Assembly (NCBI RefSeq): GCF_003985145.1
Contig: NZ_ML133544.1
Location: 18,670 to 82,669, forward strand
From: Rhizobium anhuiense
GTDB lineage: Bacteria; Pseudomonadota; Alphaproteobacteria; Rhizobiales; Rhizobiaceae
DNA length: 64,000 nt
Reading direction: 5' to 3'
Part shown: positions 31,946 through 41,521 of the stretch, piece by piece
Layout of the letters: each line of letters opens with the position of its first letter
Position numbering within the stretch: the first letter of the stretch is position 1
Notes under the pieces: generated by a model
Databases searched by the model: none
Told to the model about the DNA's origin: nothing
The model's input: only the letters and a program-made list of their open reading frames with translations
Program-made: the position numbers and the translations under genes

Positions 31946-33002
31946 GATGTGCGACCGTGGAGAGCATGGGCGCGTGCAGCGCCGAAGTCTTGGCTTTCTC
32001 AAAGCTGATGTCGCTTTGACCGATCAAGTCGCCGGACGCAGCGCTGTTGCTGCGTTCGAGATAATGGCCAGCAAGGAAGGAGCGGTAGGCGTCTGCGATA
32101 CCCTCCTCAAGGCCTATCTTAGGAAACCAGCCGAGAGCGCGAAGCTTGTCGACGTTCAAGAGTTTACGTGGCGTGCCATCTGGCTTGGTGAGATCACACG
32201 TGATCTTGCCTTCGAAACCGACGACCTTGGAGACGAGATATCCCAATTCGAGGATGGTAATGTCTTCGCCAGAACCTACGTTCACATGACTTTCGGCGGA
32301 ATAGGTCTTCATGAGATGGATGCAGGCGTCGGCGCAATCGTCAACATGCAGGAATTCGCGCCGCGGCGTGCCAGTACCCCAGATGCATATCTCTTGCTGC
32401 TGGTTGATCTTGGCCTCATGCGCCTTGCGTATGAGCGCCGGCATGACATGGCTTGACCCCAGGTCAAAATTGTCCTCTGGACCATAAAGATTGGTAGGCA
32501 TGGCCGAGATGAAATCTCTACCGTGCTGGTTGCGATAGGCCTGGCAGAGTTTTAATCCGGCAATTTTGGCGATCGCATACCATTCATTCGTGGGCTCGAG
32601 CGATCCTGTCAGAAGTGAGTCCTCAACGATCGGCTGATCGGCGAATTTCGGATAGATGCAGGACGATCCCAGAAACATCAGTTTTTCGACCTGAGCCTTA
32701 TGGGCTGCGTGGATGATGTTCGCCTGGAGAATCAAGTTGTCGTAAAGGAAGTCGGCCGGATAGGTGGCGTTCGCGAGAATGCCGCCGACCCTCGCAGCAG
32801 CCAGGAAGACAGCGTCGGGACGATTCTTACTCATCCAGGTCTCCACCTGCTCTTGCCGTCTGAGATCGACCTCGGCGCGGGTGGCCGTCAAAATCTCGCA
32901 GCCCTCGGAAGCGAGACGCCGCACGATCGCAGAGCCCACCATGCCGCGGTGGCCCGCGACATAGACCCTCTTTCCGGCAAGGCCGTAGATCACCTCAGGC
33001 AT
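31932..33002 (-). CDS. fcl: GDP-L-fucose synthase
   Basis: A 356-residue short-chain dehydrogenase (extended type) that epimerises and reduces GDP-4-keto-6-deoxymannose to GDP-L-fucose. The Rossmann motif VYVAGHRGMVGSAIVRRL, the FLGSSCIYPKFADQPI substrate segment and the YAIAKIAGLKL catalytic YxxxK are present. I chose ATG 33002 (MPEVIYGLAGK), which overlaps the gmd stop by eight bases, over the longer frame. It is the last gene of the minus-strand operon and acts directly after Gmd. Confidence 0.94.
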   Translation of the reverse strand: MPEVIYGLAGKRVYVAGHRGMVGSAIVRRLASEGCEILTATRAEVDLRRQEQVETWMSKNRPDAVFLAAARVGGILANATYPADFLYDNLILQANIIHAAHKAQVEKLMFLGSSCIYPKFADQPIVEDSLLTGSLEPTNEWYAIAKIAGLKLCQAYRNQHGRDFISAMPTNLYGPEDNFDLGSSHVMPALIRKAHEAKINQQQEICIWGTGTPRREFLHVDDCADACIHLMKTYSAESHVNVGSGEDITILELGYLVSKVVGFEGKITCDLTKPDGTPRKLLNVDKLRALGWFPKIGLEEGIADAYRSFLAGHYLERSNSAASGDLIGQSDISFEKAKTSALHAPMLSTVAHHPSR

Positions 33003-34098
33003 AGGCAAAACCTTTCGTGACACCGACCGACGGGACATTTCGTGCCATGACTTTCAAATCTTCGCGAACCATCTCCGTCACCAGCTGATCAAGACTGGTC
33101 TCATGTTTCCAGCCAAGCTTCGTGTGCGCCTTCGTCGGATCGCCAATCAGAAGATCAACCTCAGTCGGACGGAAGTAAGCTGGATCGATCTCCACCACAC
33201 ACTGGCCTGATGTCTTGTCGTATCCCTTTTCTTCAACCCCGTTCCCACGCCAATCAATCGGCATGCCCACCTTGGCAAAGGCCTTGTCGACAAAGGAACG
33301 AACCGAGTGCGTTTCGCCGGTCGCAAGCACATAGTCCTCCGGTTCGTCCTGTTGCAGCATCAGCCACATGCCGCGAACATATTCTCGTGCGTGTCCCCAG
33401 TCGCGCTTGGCATCCAAATTGCCGAGATAGAGCCTTTCCTGCAGTCCAAGATGGATCGCCGCCGCCGCCCGGGTGATTTTACGCGTCACGAATGTTTCGC
33501 CGCGGATCGGGCTTTCATGATTGAACAGAATGCCGTTCGAGGCGTGCATGCCGTATGCCTCGCGATAATTGACCACTATCCAATAGGCGTAGAGCTTGGC
33601 CGCCGCGTAGGGTGATCGAGGGTAGAACGGTGTCGTTTCACTCTGCGGGACTTCCTGGACTTTGCCGTAGAGTTCTGAGGTGGACGCCTGATAGAAGCGG
33701 GTCTTCTTGGTCAACCCCAGGAGTCGAATAGCTTCAAGTAGCCGAAGGGTGCCGGTTCCATCGGCGTTGGCCGTATATTCCGGCGTCTCGAAAGAGACTT
33801 GAACGTGGCTCTGTGCGGCGAGATTATAGATCTCGTCCGGCTGCGTTTCCTGAACGACACGGATGAGATTCGTTGAATCCGTCATGTCGCCGAAATGCAG
33901 AATAAACCGAGGATTCTCGACATGGGGATCCTCGTATAGATGCTCGATGCGGCTGGTGTTGAAGGACGATGAGCGTCGCTTGAGGCCGTGAACAATATAG
34001 CCCTTCTCCAAGAGCAACTCGGCCAAATACGCACCGTCTTGGCCTGTTATGCCGGTAATTAGCGCGACTTTTCGGTTCTTTGTCATTCCCATATCCAT
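32995..34098 (-). CDS. gmd: GDP-mannose 4,6-dehydratase
   Basis: A 367-residue extended SDR that converts GDP-mannose to GDP-4-keto-6-deoxymannose. Features are KVALITGITGQDGAYLAELLLEKG (NADP binding), the STSELYGK catalytic segment, YPRSPYAAAKLYAYW (YxxxK) and NHESPIRGETFVTRKI. ATG 34098 is preferred because GGAGGG lies just upstream; the frame to 34179 runs into the noncoding leader. About 100 bases separate it from the upstream co-polymerase gene, so a second promoter is possible. With fcl it supplies GDP-fucose. Confidence 0.95.
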   Translation of the reverse strand: MDMGMTKNRKVALITGITGQDGAYLAELLLEKGYIVHGLKRRSSSFNTSRIEHLYEDPHVENPRFILHFGDMTDSTNLIRVVQETQPDEIYNLAAQSHVQVSFETPEYTANADGTGTLRLLEAIRLLGLTKKTRFYQASTSELYGKVQEVPQSETTPFYPRSPYAAAKLYAYWIVVNYREAYGMHASNGILFNHESPIRGETFVTRKITRAAAAIHLGLQERLYLGNLDAKRDWGHAREYVRGMWLMLQQDEPEDYVLATGETHSVRSFVDKAFAKVGMPIDWRGNGVEEKGYDKTSGQCVVEIDPAYFRPTEVDLLIGDPTKAHTKLGWKHETSLDQLVTEMVREDLKVMARNVPSVGVTKGFAYA

Positions 34099-34198
34099 GG
34101 TTGCCCTCCAACTCGAATACCAATGCAGAAGTATATGATGCTGTTCATGTCGTACGGTATCACAAAAATGAAAGCGCATCTCCTAATATATTAAGTAT

Positions 34199-36403
34199 TC
34201 ATGCCTTGAAGCTATAGTATTTCATCAAAGATTTCGAAAATAATTCCGAGTCACTGAAATTATAAAGCGCGTGGTTTTTGGGATTTACATTGTTGATTGC
34301 GACAACAATTTCCGAGTTTCGCGAGCTTTTCATTTGCTGCAGGCTGAACTCGACCGCGCGGCGGCTCGTCTTTCCCCATCTAACAACTGCCAGTGTTCTT
34401 TCCGCCAGGGCGGTCAAATGCACGGTATCTGTCGAGGCGAGCACAGGCGCGCTGTCGAAGATGACAATCTGGCCGGCCGCGCCCGCCATCTCGATGATTT
34501 CTGCCAGGCCGTTCGAACGGACGCGCCGCTGAAGACTGAATTTGCCAGATGGAATGAAATCGATACCGCTTGGGTGGCGGTAGACGATGTCGCGGACATC
34601 GGCCCGACCATTCAGGAATTCGTTCAGTCCGTGCACTAGACCCGACCTGAAAAACGAATTGAGTTTTCCCCGTTTGAGGTCGCCGTCAACCAGCAGCACC
34701 GGAATTGCGGCGGCGGCAAGTTCGATAGCCAGCGATCTCGCGACCAGCGACTTGCCTTCTCCGCTGTGAGCCGACGTAACGACGATACTGTTCGGCAACT
34801 TGCCGCCATTGGACTGCTTGAGTGAAAGCACCACGGTACGGATTGCTTCGTCAAACATCGGGACCGGCATATGTTCGAACATCGTTTTCGAATTTTCCCA
34901 CCGCGCCAGACGCGGGATAAGTCCAGCCGGTATCGTACGCGCCATCGCAGCTATCTGGTCGAAACTCCGGACCGTCCGGTCCGACATTTCGATCACGAAA
35001 GCGGCCGTTACGGCTCCCGAGATTGCGGCCAGGAGGGCGCCCACCAGATAGAAAAGCCGTCCACGTCCCTGTGACGCGAGCGGCACTGAAGCCGGTGACA
35101 AAACTTCCAATTCCGCCCCCGGCAGCATGGCCTTCGCGGCGAGGTCGCGGCGCTGGTCCTCAAGCTTGTCGAGTGCCGTTTGTTCCTTGTCGGCGATATG
35201 CTGCAGCCGCGTCAATTCCGTCTGCACCATGGCATCGCGTGTGCGTTTTTCATGAGCCTCAGCCAAGATGGATTGTATTGCCTCCGCTTCGTGATCGAGT
35301 GCGGCGAGCTTGGCACGCATTGTTCGGAGATATTGCTTGGTCGCAAGGTTGAGATCGGCACGGGATTGCTCGATCTTCCCACGCAGATCCACCACGGCCT
35401 CGGCATTGCCGTCATATGTCTGAAGAAGACGGGCGAGATCTTGCTCCTGTGCGCGAAGATCGCGTTGTTTTGTGGCAATGTTGTCGGGGACGGCGATATT
35501 CTCCGCGGCGACCGAAGCGTTATCCGTTGCTTCCAGCGTGGATATCGTCGCCTTTACCTCAAGCCGGCTTTCTTCGATTTTCCCTTCGCGGCCAGTGACT
35601 TCTATGAGTGACTTGATCCGTTCATCCTGAGCATCCTCTTTCGAGACGACGTCCATCGATTCTTGATAGTTGCGCGCAGCTTCGCGAGCAATATCCGCGC
35701 GGGCCTGCTGTTCGGTGATGCGCTGTCGGATCCATTCTTGCGCTGAATCCAGGCGGCCACTGACACTGAACTTCCGTTCATCGAGGTAAACGCTGATGAC
35801 CCGGTTCGGGACTGCGGCTGCGAGTTGAGGATCATAGGAAGTGAAGCTGACCTGGATAACGTCACTCTTATCTTCGTGCCACACGCCGAGCGCCCTATAA
35901 TATTCCGGGATGATGGCGTCGACGCTGTCCCGTGACGGCGAGGTGGGTTTTTCCGTGTCGAACAGGCCGCGCAACTTTGCCCGGATACTGTCAACGAGCG
36001 AGACCTCGCGCAGCGCTGGATTGAATTCCGGCCGCAGGTTAAACCGCAGTTCGCGGACGACTCGCTCTGCGATGCTTCTGGATAGAAGCCGCTCAGTCTC
36101 CGATTTTGCGTCAAGTAGATCACTGCGGCTGCTGTCGTCGGCACCAAGTGATGTTGCGAGAGGCTGGTGGACGATCAATCGGGCCCAGGCCTGATACGTG
36201 GGCTTCAACCCAGCGATAATAATCACCGTGGGCGTCATCAGCAGCACGGTTATCGCGATGATCATGATCATTCTTCGCCGGACGAGACGGAAGGCGGATG
36301 CCAGATCGAAGTTGTCCGCCTTGGTCTCCACCTGAAAGCGAGGGTCATAGCGCATCGGCGAGATGGGAAGGTTGCGGTCCGGCGGAACAGTGGAAATCGT
36401 CAT
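34199..36403 (-). CDS. ExoP/Wzc-like polysaccharide co-polymerase and tyrosine kinase
   Basis: A 734-residue inner-membrane protein that controls chain length and export of Wzy-made polymer. The N-terminal Wzz domain has one membrane helix (about 45-68) and a long periplasmic coiled coil (about 200-420); a second helix lies at about 450-470. The C-terminal BY-kinase domain has Walker A SAHSGEGKS, Walker A' VLLVDGDLKRGK and Walker B VIFDSAPVL, with tyrosines near the C-terminus (ALYNF, KYYSFKA) for autophosphorylation. Length matches ExoP/GumC-kinase fusions of rhizobia. The start overlaps the upstream glycosyltransferase stop by four bases. Confidence 0.92.
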   Translation of the reverse strand: MTISTVPPDRNLPISPMRYDPRFQVETKADNFDLASAFRLVRRRMIMIIAITVLLMTPTVIIIAGLKPTYQAWARLIVHQPLATSLGADDSSRSDLLDAKSETERLLSRSIAERVVRELRFNLRPEFNPALREVSLVDSIRAKLRGLFDTEKPTSPSRDSVDAIIPEYYRALGVWHEDKSDVIQVSFTSYDPQLAAAVPNRVISVYLDERKFSVSGRLDSAQEWIRQRITEQQARADIAREAARNYQESMDVVSKEDAQDERIKSLIEVTGREGKIEESRLEVKATISTLEATDNASVAAENIAVPDNIATKQRDLRAQEQDLARLLQTYDGNAEAVVDLRGKIEQSRADLNLATKQYLRTMRAKLAALDHEAEAIQSILAEAHEKRTRDAMVQTELTRLQHIADKEQTALDKLEDQRRDLAAKAMLPGAELEVLSPASVPLASQGRGRLFYLVGALLAAISGAVTAAFVIEMSDRTVRSFDQIAAMARTIPAGLIPRLARWENSKTMFEHMPVPMFDEAIRTVVLSLKQSNGGKLPNSIVVTSAHSGEGKSLVARSLAIELAAAAIPVLLVDGDLKRGKLNSFFRSGLVHGLNEFLNGRADVRDIVYRHPSGIDFIPSGKFSLQRRVRSNGLAEIIEMAGAAGQIVIFDSAPVLASTDTVHLTALAERTLAVVRWGKTSRRAVEFSLQQMKSSRNSEIVVAINNVNPKNHALYNFSDSELFSKSLMKYYSFKA

Positions 36404-37542
36404 CGTGCGCCAACCATTGCTTGAGGTTTCGCGGAAACGGTCTCGTAGAGGTTCTCGAGCGATCGCATATAGGCCATCATGCTGAAATGGTTGAGATAAT
36501 GTGCGCGCCCCTGGACCGAGAGGCGGATGCAGATTTCCGGATCGGACACCAGCTTCGCCAGGGCTGCAGCCAGGGCATCCTGGTCTCCGACTGGGACGAA
36601 GATGCCGGTTTCGCCGTCGGTAATGACTTCGTCATGGGCCCCAACACGCGTGGTGACGACGGCGAGGCCGTGGGACAGCCCTTCGAGCACGGCCATTGCC
36701 AGACCTTCGGCGTGCGAAGGCAAGACCAGGATATCTGCATGCGCACACAGGGCTCGCGCCTCTCCGGCGTCAAGCCAGCCGGGCATCTCTACCAGGTTTG
36801 AAAGCGCCATGGCGTCAGCCTGACGGCGATATTCCTCGACAGGTCCGTCGCCTGCCAGTACAGCCCGCCACTGGAGTTCTTTCATGATCGGGTGGCTCAG
36901 GGCCAACAGAAGCTCCGTGACCCCCTTGCGTTCGCTCAGCCGGCCAAGGAATACGATCAACGGCGTCTGACCGACGCGAATATCGTGCGCCCCGGGATCG
37001 GGGACGCAATTGTGAGCAACGACCGTGCGGCGCTCGTCAACGCCCAAAAGTGTCGTCAGCGTCATGCGATCGCGCCGGCCGAGCGCCACAACGCAATCGG
37101 CATTCTGAAACATCCGACGGATGAGCCGTTGTTGGCGCGGCGAGCGTTTCTCGAAGTCGCCGGCGTAGTCGTAGTCGTGCAGGTGCAATATATGGCAGCA
37201 CCCGAACAAACGGGCAGCCTCGGTCAGGATCAGCTTTCGGGAGGTGCTGCCGCGGCCGGCGATATGGATATGGTGAATGCGGGCTGGCGCAACAATCCGG
37301 TCCTTTGCCATCGTCAGGATGGCCCCGAGCAGCCGTGCGGGTGACGTCACCTTGGACCATCGAGCCCCTCTGGTATCGGTGACGAAATGTTTCGTGCCGG
37401 TCTCTTTGGCTGTTTCTGTGATATAGCCGACCAGCCTGCCAATGCCGCCACCGTTCTCGCAGCCGCCCGGAACATAGTGGCGGACGCTAGCCGCGCTCCG
37501 TGCCGCCACTCGAATTCTGTCCGTGAGGGCCTCTGTCAGCAT
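36400..37542 (-). CDS. GT4-family glycosyltransferase
   Basis: A 380-residue GT-B glycosyltransferase, probably cytoplasmic and membrane associated. The C-terminal GT4 domain (about 190-350) has PLIVFLGRLSERKGVTELLLAL and the nucleotide-sugar site SHAEGLAMAVLEGLSHGLAVV (E-x7-E type). The N-terminal domain has HLHDYDYAGDF. It overlaps its neighbours by 7 and 4 bases, so it is cotranscribed. Donor and acceptor cannot be read from sequence; GDP-fucose and GDP-mannose are candidates from context. Confidence 0.88.
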   Translation of the reverse strand: MLTEALTDRIRVAARSAASVRHYVPGGCENGGGIGRLVGYITETAKETGTKHFVTDTRGARWSKVTSPARLLGAILTMAKDRIVAPARIHHIHIAGRGSTSRKLILTEAARLFGCCHILHLHDYDYAGDFEKRSPRQQRLIRRMFQNADCVVALGRRDRMTLTTLLGVDERRTVVAHNCVPDPGAHDIRVGQTPLIVFLGRLSERKGVTELLLALSHPIMKELQWRAVLAGDGPVEEYRRQADAMALSNLVEMPGWLDAGEARALCAHADILVLPSHAEGLAMAVLEGLSHGLAVVTTRVGAHDEVITDGETGIFVPVGDQDALAAALAKLVSDPEICIRLSVQGRAHYLNHFSMMAYMRSLENLYETVSAKPQAMVGAR

Positions 37543-38636
37543 GACCCGACCACCTCCCGATAAACGGCCGCGGCCTGGGCGCCGACGCGTTCAGGCGAAT
37601 TCGGCCCTTTGGCCCATTCGAGTGCATTGGCACCGAAATTGTTTCTAAGCTCGCCGTTGTCTGCCAATGTCCTGATAGCTGCCGCGAGCTCTTTGGGATC
37701 CCCGGGAGGGACCACCATTCCCAACCCATTGGGCTGAACAGTGCCCCGCAACTCGCCGACATCCGTCACGATGACCGGTTTGCCAAATGCGGCGGCAAGG
37801 TTGAGCACACCGCTTTGGGATGCTTCCGTATAGGGAAGCACGACGATGTCGGCGTCCAGGAAAAGCTGGGCGACCTCTGCATCCTCGATAAAACGATTGC
37901 GAATATCGTAGCGGCCGGCATCCCCCATGAGCGGCTGGAATATCATCGGATTGTCGCCACGGCCTGCGACAGTGATGCGCAGGTTGGGAAGTGCGTCCTT
38001 GAGCATCGCCTCGGCCCGGACCAGATGTTCCAGGCCCTTGTAGGCAAAAATCCGTCCGAAGAGCAGGACGCGTATAGTTCCATCCGCTTCGCGCGGCGCC
38101 ATCTTCTGTTGCCGGGCGAGTTCCGCATAGCGAAGGATGGAAGGATGCGACAGGACATGGACGCAGTCCGGCGATTTTGAATATCGATCGAGGACCAACC
38201 GCTTCAGTCCCTCGCCGTGGACGACAAGATGTCCGGATTGTTTCACCATCAATTCGGGGGCCCAGCCGGGCAGCGTTCGCGTATCGGAATCGCCGGGATG
38301 GATTTGCACGTCATGAACGGTGGTCACGAGCGGGATCGGGCGCCAGAACGGCACGGCGAGGTTCAGCCAAAGTGTAGAATTGCTGAGGAGATGAATGAGG
38401 TTCGGCCGTTCCCGCCGGATCAGACGCGTAAGCTGGTACAGAAACCAGGGATTGGAGAGAGAACGGTGTCTCGGCCAGTCCAGAAGGTGCAGGTCGACAG
38501 CCGGATCAATGGAAGAGGCGAGATGTGCATAGCGCCGGCGCGGTACGGCAAGCACAACGTTTAGGTGTTGGGCAACGCCGCTGGCAAATGAGATGGTATA
38601 GTCTTCCAGTTCGGAAACTAACAGCAGCGCCTTCAT
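37536..38636 (-). CDS. GT4-family glycosyltransferase
   Basis: A 366-residue GT-B enzyme. The N-terminal domain begins MKALLLVSELEDYTISFASGVA and includes PLVTTVHDVQIHPGD. The C-terminal donor domain has VLLFGRIFAYKGLEHLVRA and PYTEASQSGVLNLAAAFGKPVIVTD, the GT4 nucleotide-sugar site with acidic residues. Its start overlaps the GT2 stop by four bases. It probably adds one sugar of the repeat unit on the cytoplasmic lipid carrier. Donor unknown. Confidence 0.88.
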   Translation of the reverse strand: MKALLLVSELEDYTISFASGVAQHLNVVLAVPRRRYAHLASSIDPAVDLHLLDWPRHRSLSNPWFLYQLTRLIRRERPNLIHLLSNSTLWLNLAVPFWRPIPLVTTVHDVQIHPGDSDTRTLPGWAPELMVKQSGHLVVHGEGLKRLVLDRYSKSPDCVHVLSHPSILRYAELARQQKMAPREADGTIRVLLFGRIFAYKGLEHLVRAEAMLKDALPNLRITVAGRGDNPMIFQPLMGDAGRYDIRNRFIEDAEVAQLFLDADIVVLPYTEASQSGVLNLAAAFGKPVIVTDVGELRGTVQPNGLGMVVPPGDPKELAAAIRTLADNGELRNNFGANALEWAKGPNSPERVGAQAAAVYREVVGSC

Positions 38637-39583
38637 TTTGCTGCCTCCGACAAGCCGACGTCCAGACCGAGCCGTGACAGGCCGCGCACCGAGCGCAAAC
38701 TATCGCGCGTCCGCCTGACAAGGTTTGGTTCGCCGGCAAAGAAGAGGCCTTCGACGGCAAGCTTGAACCGGGTGCGCGCATCGGCTCCCTGCAGCTTTGC
38801 CGACGCGATGCGATAGGGATAGTGATCCGTCAGATGTAGTCTTGCCGGCAGTTGATGGGTTGAGAGAAACAGGTTCGTCGCTTCAACGGTATGCTGCCAG
38901 TGCGTCATCCGCCTCCTCAGCGTGGTCGCATCCTCGGTCGAGCGATACCAGTTGTTATTGTGGATGCGGTAGAATCCAAGCGGATCCGGCAGGGCAATGA
39001 CGTCCCCCAGAAACGGGTAGATGCCCACGAGCCAGGCGTCGGCTGAAATGCGGAATTGTTCGGGAATGCTGCCCGCAGCATTCCATGCGCTACGTCGTAC
39101 CGCGATGGCTGACGTCATCGGAAAAGGCCACCAACCAGCCGATCTGGTGAGCAGCGCCGACAACGCGCCCGAACACAGGCTTCGAGGGATCGGCTTGGAA
39201 GTCGGCGTGCCATCGACAAGCGTTGGCTGCAGCCGGTGATAGACGAGCGATGCCTGAGGGTTGGCGCGGAATGCTGCAGCCGTCGCCGACAGCTTGCTCG
39301 GCGCCCACCAGTCGTCGGCGTCCAGAAAGCAGAGGATCTCGCCCATGCTTAATCCCACAGCGGCGTTGATCGCAGCGGCCTGTCCTGCGTTCTCCTGGAA
39401 GATCACCTTCACTCGGCTGCCATACGCTTCCAGAACGGACCGCGACTGGTCGGTGGAGCCGTCATCGACGACGATTATCTCGACGTTGCGGGCGTCTTGG
39501 CTCAACACGCTGTCTATCGCCCGCCCAACGAAGCGAGCGTAGTTGTAATTATTAATGAGGACACTGAGGGCCGGCCGTTCCAT
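38633..39583 (-). CDS. GT2-family glycosyltransferase
   Basis: A 316-residue GT-A enzyme. It has the GT2 opening PALSVLINNYNYARFVGRAIDSVLSQ in part, EIIVVDDGSTDQS and the metal-binding DxD in CFLDADDWW. I chose ATG 39583 because the longer frame back to 39778 has no family similarity and overlaps a small upstream ORF with a better binding site. It leads the GT4-GT4-ExoP-gmd-fcl chain. Donor unknown. Confidence 0.88.
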   Translation of the reverse strand: MERPALSVLINNYNYARFVGRAIDSVLSQDARNVEIIVVDDGSTDQSRSVLEAYGSRVKVIFQENAGQAAAINAAVGLSMGEILCFLDADDWWAPSKLSATAAAFRANPQASLVYHRLQPTLVDGTPTSKPIPRSLCSGALSALLTRSAGWWPFPMTSAIAVRRSAWNAAGSIPEQFRISADAWLVGIYPFLGDVIALPDPLGFYRIHNNNWYRSTEDATTLRRRMTHWQHTVEATNLFLSTHQLPARLHLTDHYPYRIASAKLQGADARTRFKLAVEGLFFAGEPNLVRRTRDSLRSVRGLSRLGLDVGLSEAAK

Positions 39584-39591
39584 GACGCGTC

Positions 39592-39807
39592 TCAGACCGG
39601 TTGCGGCGATGCACCGCCGTACAGCAGCGCAAAGTTGCTTGAGAGGTCGACCTTTACGCAGCCATCGAGGTTTGGAGCCTCGGCGATGGTGATATCCATA
39701 ATAGCTTGTCGGCCGAACAGCATCTCGCACAGAACCGGTGAGGTCGCCGCGACGAATAGAGCGCCCGTCGTGTTGCATAGAGAACTAGGATCATGACGCA
39801 GGAACAT
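39592..39807 (-). CDS. small leader ORF of the polysaccharide operon
   Basis: Unknown 71-residue product (MFLRHDPSSLCNTTGALFV..., ending LYGGASPQPV). The ATG at 39807 has AGGAT six bases upstream, and the stop is 8 bases before the GT2 start. This spacing supports translation and possible coupling. There is no signal peptide or membrane helix of full length. It could be a small protein or the remnant of a longer gene. Confidence 0.45.
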   Translation of the reverse strand: MFLRHDPSSLCNTTGALFVAATSPVLCEMLFGRQAIMDITIAEAPNLDGCVKVDLSSNFALLYGGASPQPV

Positions 39808-40201
39808 AGTAATCCTAAACCTTCCAGGCTTCGACTGCAGAGAGAGCCTCTGTCAGAATTGTTGCCTCATTCCAGTAGAACCGCGGCTTACCCGCCACGC
39901 TTCACAAGACACTCATCGCCACGGTACCGGCGAACGGACATGCGCAACACCTGCTCTTAAGGGCAATCCGCGGACATGAAGACCCGTCTTTTGGGTAAAG
40001 ACCGGCTGAAAGCTTACGCCCAACACCGTCTTTGGGTGGAGCGAAGGTGCATTAGGCGTAGCCCGCCCTTCACTAGGACAGATTGACTGCGGCTGTGGCT
40101 GAATGATTGCTTGAGAGCAGCGCAGCGCGGAGGCCGACACCTGTTTTTTGATCTGCCGCGATCAACAGTCGCTTGTCTTTTCAAGTCAGTCGGGACGGAC
40201 A
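39808..40201. other. divergent promoter region of the polysaccharide locus
   Basis: About 390 bases separate the divergent minus operon and the Wzy gene. Short partial inverted repeats of ACCCGTCTTTTGGGT type occur around 39983 and related GTCTTTGGGT near 40029. I see no convincing gene. The promoters of both operons probably lie here. Confidence 0.45.
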
Positions 40202-41521
40202 ATGAGAGTAGATAGCCTCGGAACTGCCAGCGGACCAACCATCAGTTGGCGGGCTATAGAATGCTGGGGTGCCGGCATATCCCTTTTTTTTCAGGCAGGC
40301 GCCCTTCTGCCGCTTATCCTGGCAGATGCGGACGGAACGCTCAGCGAATCCGCCAAATCTATACTGCGTCTTCCTTGCTTTCCTGTATATGTCTTTACAA
40401 TCGTGATCCTGATACGCAATTTTCCGCAATTTCTAACAGCGCTCAGGCGAAATCTGATCGTTCCCTCGATCCTTATCCTGCCGTTTTTGTCTACCCTGTG
40501 GTCAATAGGGCCTCAAACGACCTTGAGGCGCGCAATCGGTCTTTTGTTTTGCGTGCTTCTTTCCTATGTGCTCGCGATACGTTTCACCCCAAGGCAACTG
40601 CTGTTCCTGTTATTTGTAACCCTCGGAGCCTGTATCGTCCTCAGTGTGGTTATGTCAGTGGTGTCACCAAGCCTCGCCAGTATGCCGGATGGCACAATGC
40701 GGGGCATTTTCATTCACAAGAATGTCCTGGGCTGGTACGCGTCCCTGATGATCTTGGCGGCGACGGCTGTGCTGATCGACGGGACGCTCGGCCTGCGGCG
40801 AACCGCGTTCATCTTGTTGGCCGCGGGTGTGATCTGCCTTGCAAGCTCCGGATCGATGACCGCGATCATTGCAACGTCAGTGGCGTATTGCCTGATCGGC
40901 TTTTATACCCTCCTGAAAAGAAGCAGCAGCATTGGCCGCGTGGTCGTCGTCCTGCTTTTCGTTCAGCTGTCGCTCGGCATTCTGATTTCGCTTCACGAAT
41001 TCCTGGTTCCGGCCCTTGAAGCGCTCGGCAAGGACGCGACTCTGACCGGTCGGGTGCCATTGTGGGAGCTGGTTGATCGCGAAATATCCGATCGTTGGAT
41101 GGTTGGCTACGGTTACCAGGCATTCTGGACAACCGTGAACCCCGAAGCGACGCGCATGTGGTTGAAGATCGGATGGGCGGCACCCCACGCGCATAATGGA
41201 TACCGCGATATCTTGTTGAGCTTTGGAATAATGGGAATGATTCCGTTTGTTCTGCTGCTTCTCCATGCAATCCGCCAAGGCGCGACCCTTCACTGCAATG
41301 ATCCGCACTACGGGTGGCTCTGGCTCAATGTTTTTACGATCATGATTCTGGTGATGAATCTGACCGAGAGTATTTTTTTCACTCAGAATGACGCCATCTT
41401 CATCCTGTTTACCGCAGCCATCATCATGTTTTCGCTATATGCGCCCGTCGTTTCGATCAGCCGTGCGCCACCTTGGCAAGCGCCCTCGCGCGGCCTTGCG
41501 AGCGGGTTGCAGATATCATGA
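40202..41521 (+). CDS. wzy: Wzy-like polysaccharide polymerase (O-antigen ligase family)
   Basis: A 439-residue inner-membrane protein with about 10-12 hydrophobic helices and a large periplasmic loop at about 285-345 (VPLWELVDREISDRWMVGYGYQAFW, APHAHNGYRDILLSFG), the Wzy_C/WaaL signature region. ExoQ-type proteins polymerise repeat units in the periplasm. ATG 40202 is chosen; the TTG at 40148 would add a non-family extension. The stop overlaps the start of the next gene (ATGA). Ligase activity is possible, but the locus context favours polymerase. Confidence 0.87.
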   Translation: MRVDSLGTASGPTISWRAIECWGAGISLFFQAGALLPLILADADGTLSESAKSILRLPCFPVYVFTIVILIRNFPQFLTALRRNLIVPSILILPFLSTLWSIGPQTTLRRAIGLLFCVLLSYVLAIRFTPRQLLFLLFVTLGACIVLSVVMSVVSPSLASMPDGTMRGIFIHKNVLGWYASLMILAATAVLIDGTLGLRRTAFILLAAGVICLASSGSMTAIIATSVAYCLIGFYTLLKRSSSIGRVVVVLLFVQLSLGILISLHEFLVPALEALGKDATLTGRVPLWELVDREISDRWMVGYGYQAFWTTVNPEATRMWLKIGWAAPHAHNGYRDILLSFGIMGMIPFVLLLLHAIRQGATLHCNDPHYGWLWLNVFTIMILVMNLTESIFFTQNDAIFILFTAAIIMFSLYAPVVSISRAPPWQAPSRGLASGLQIS

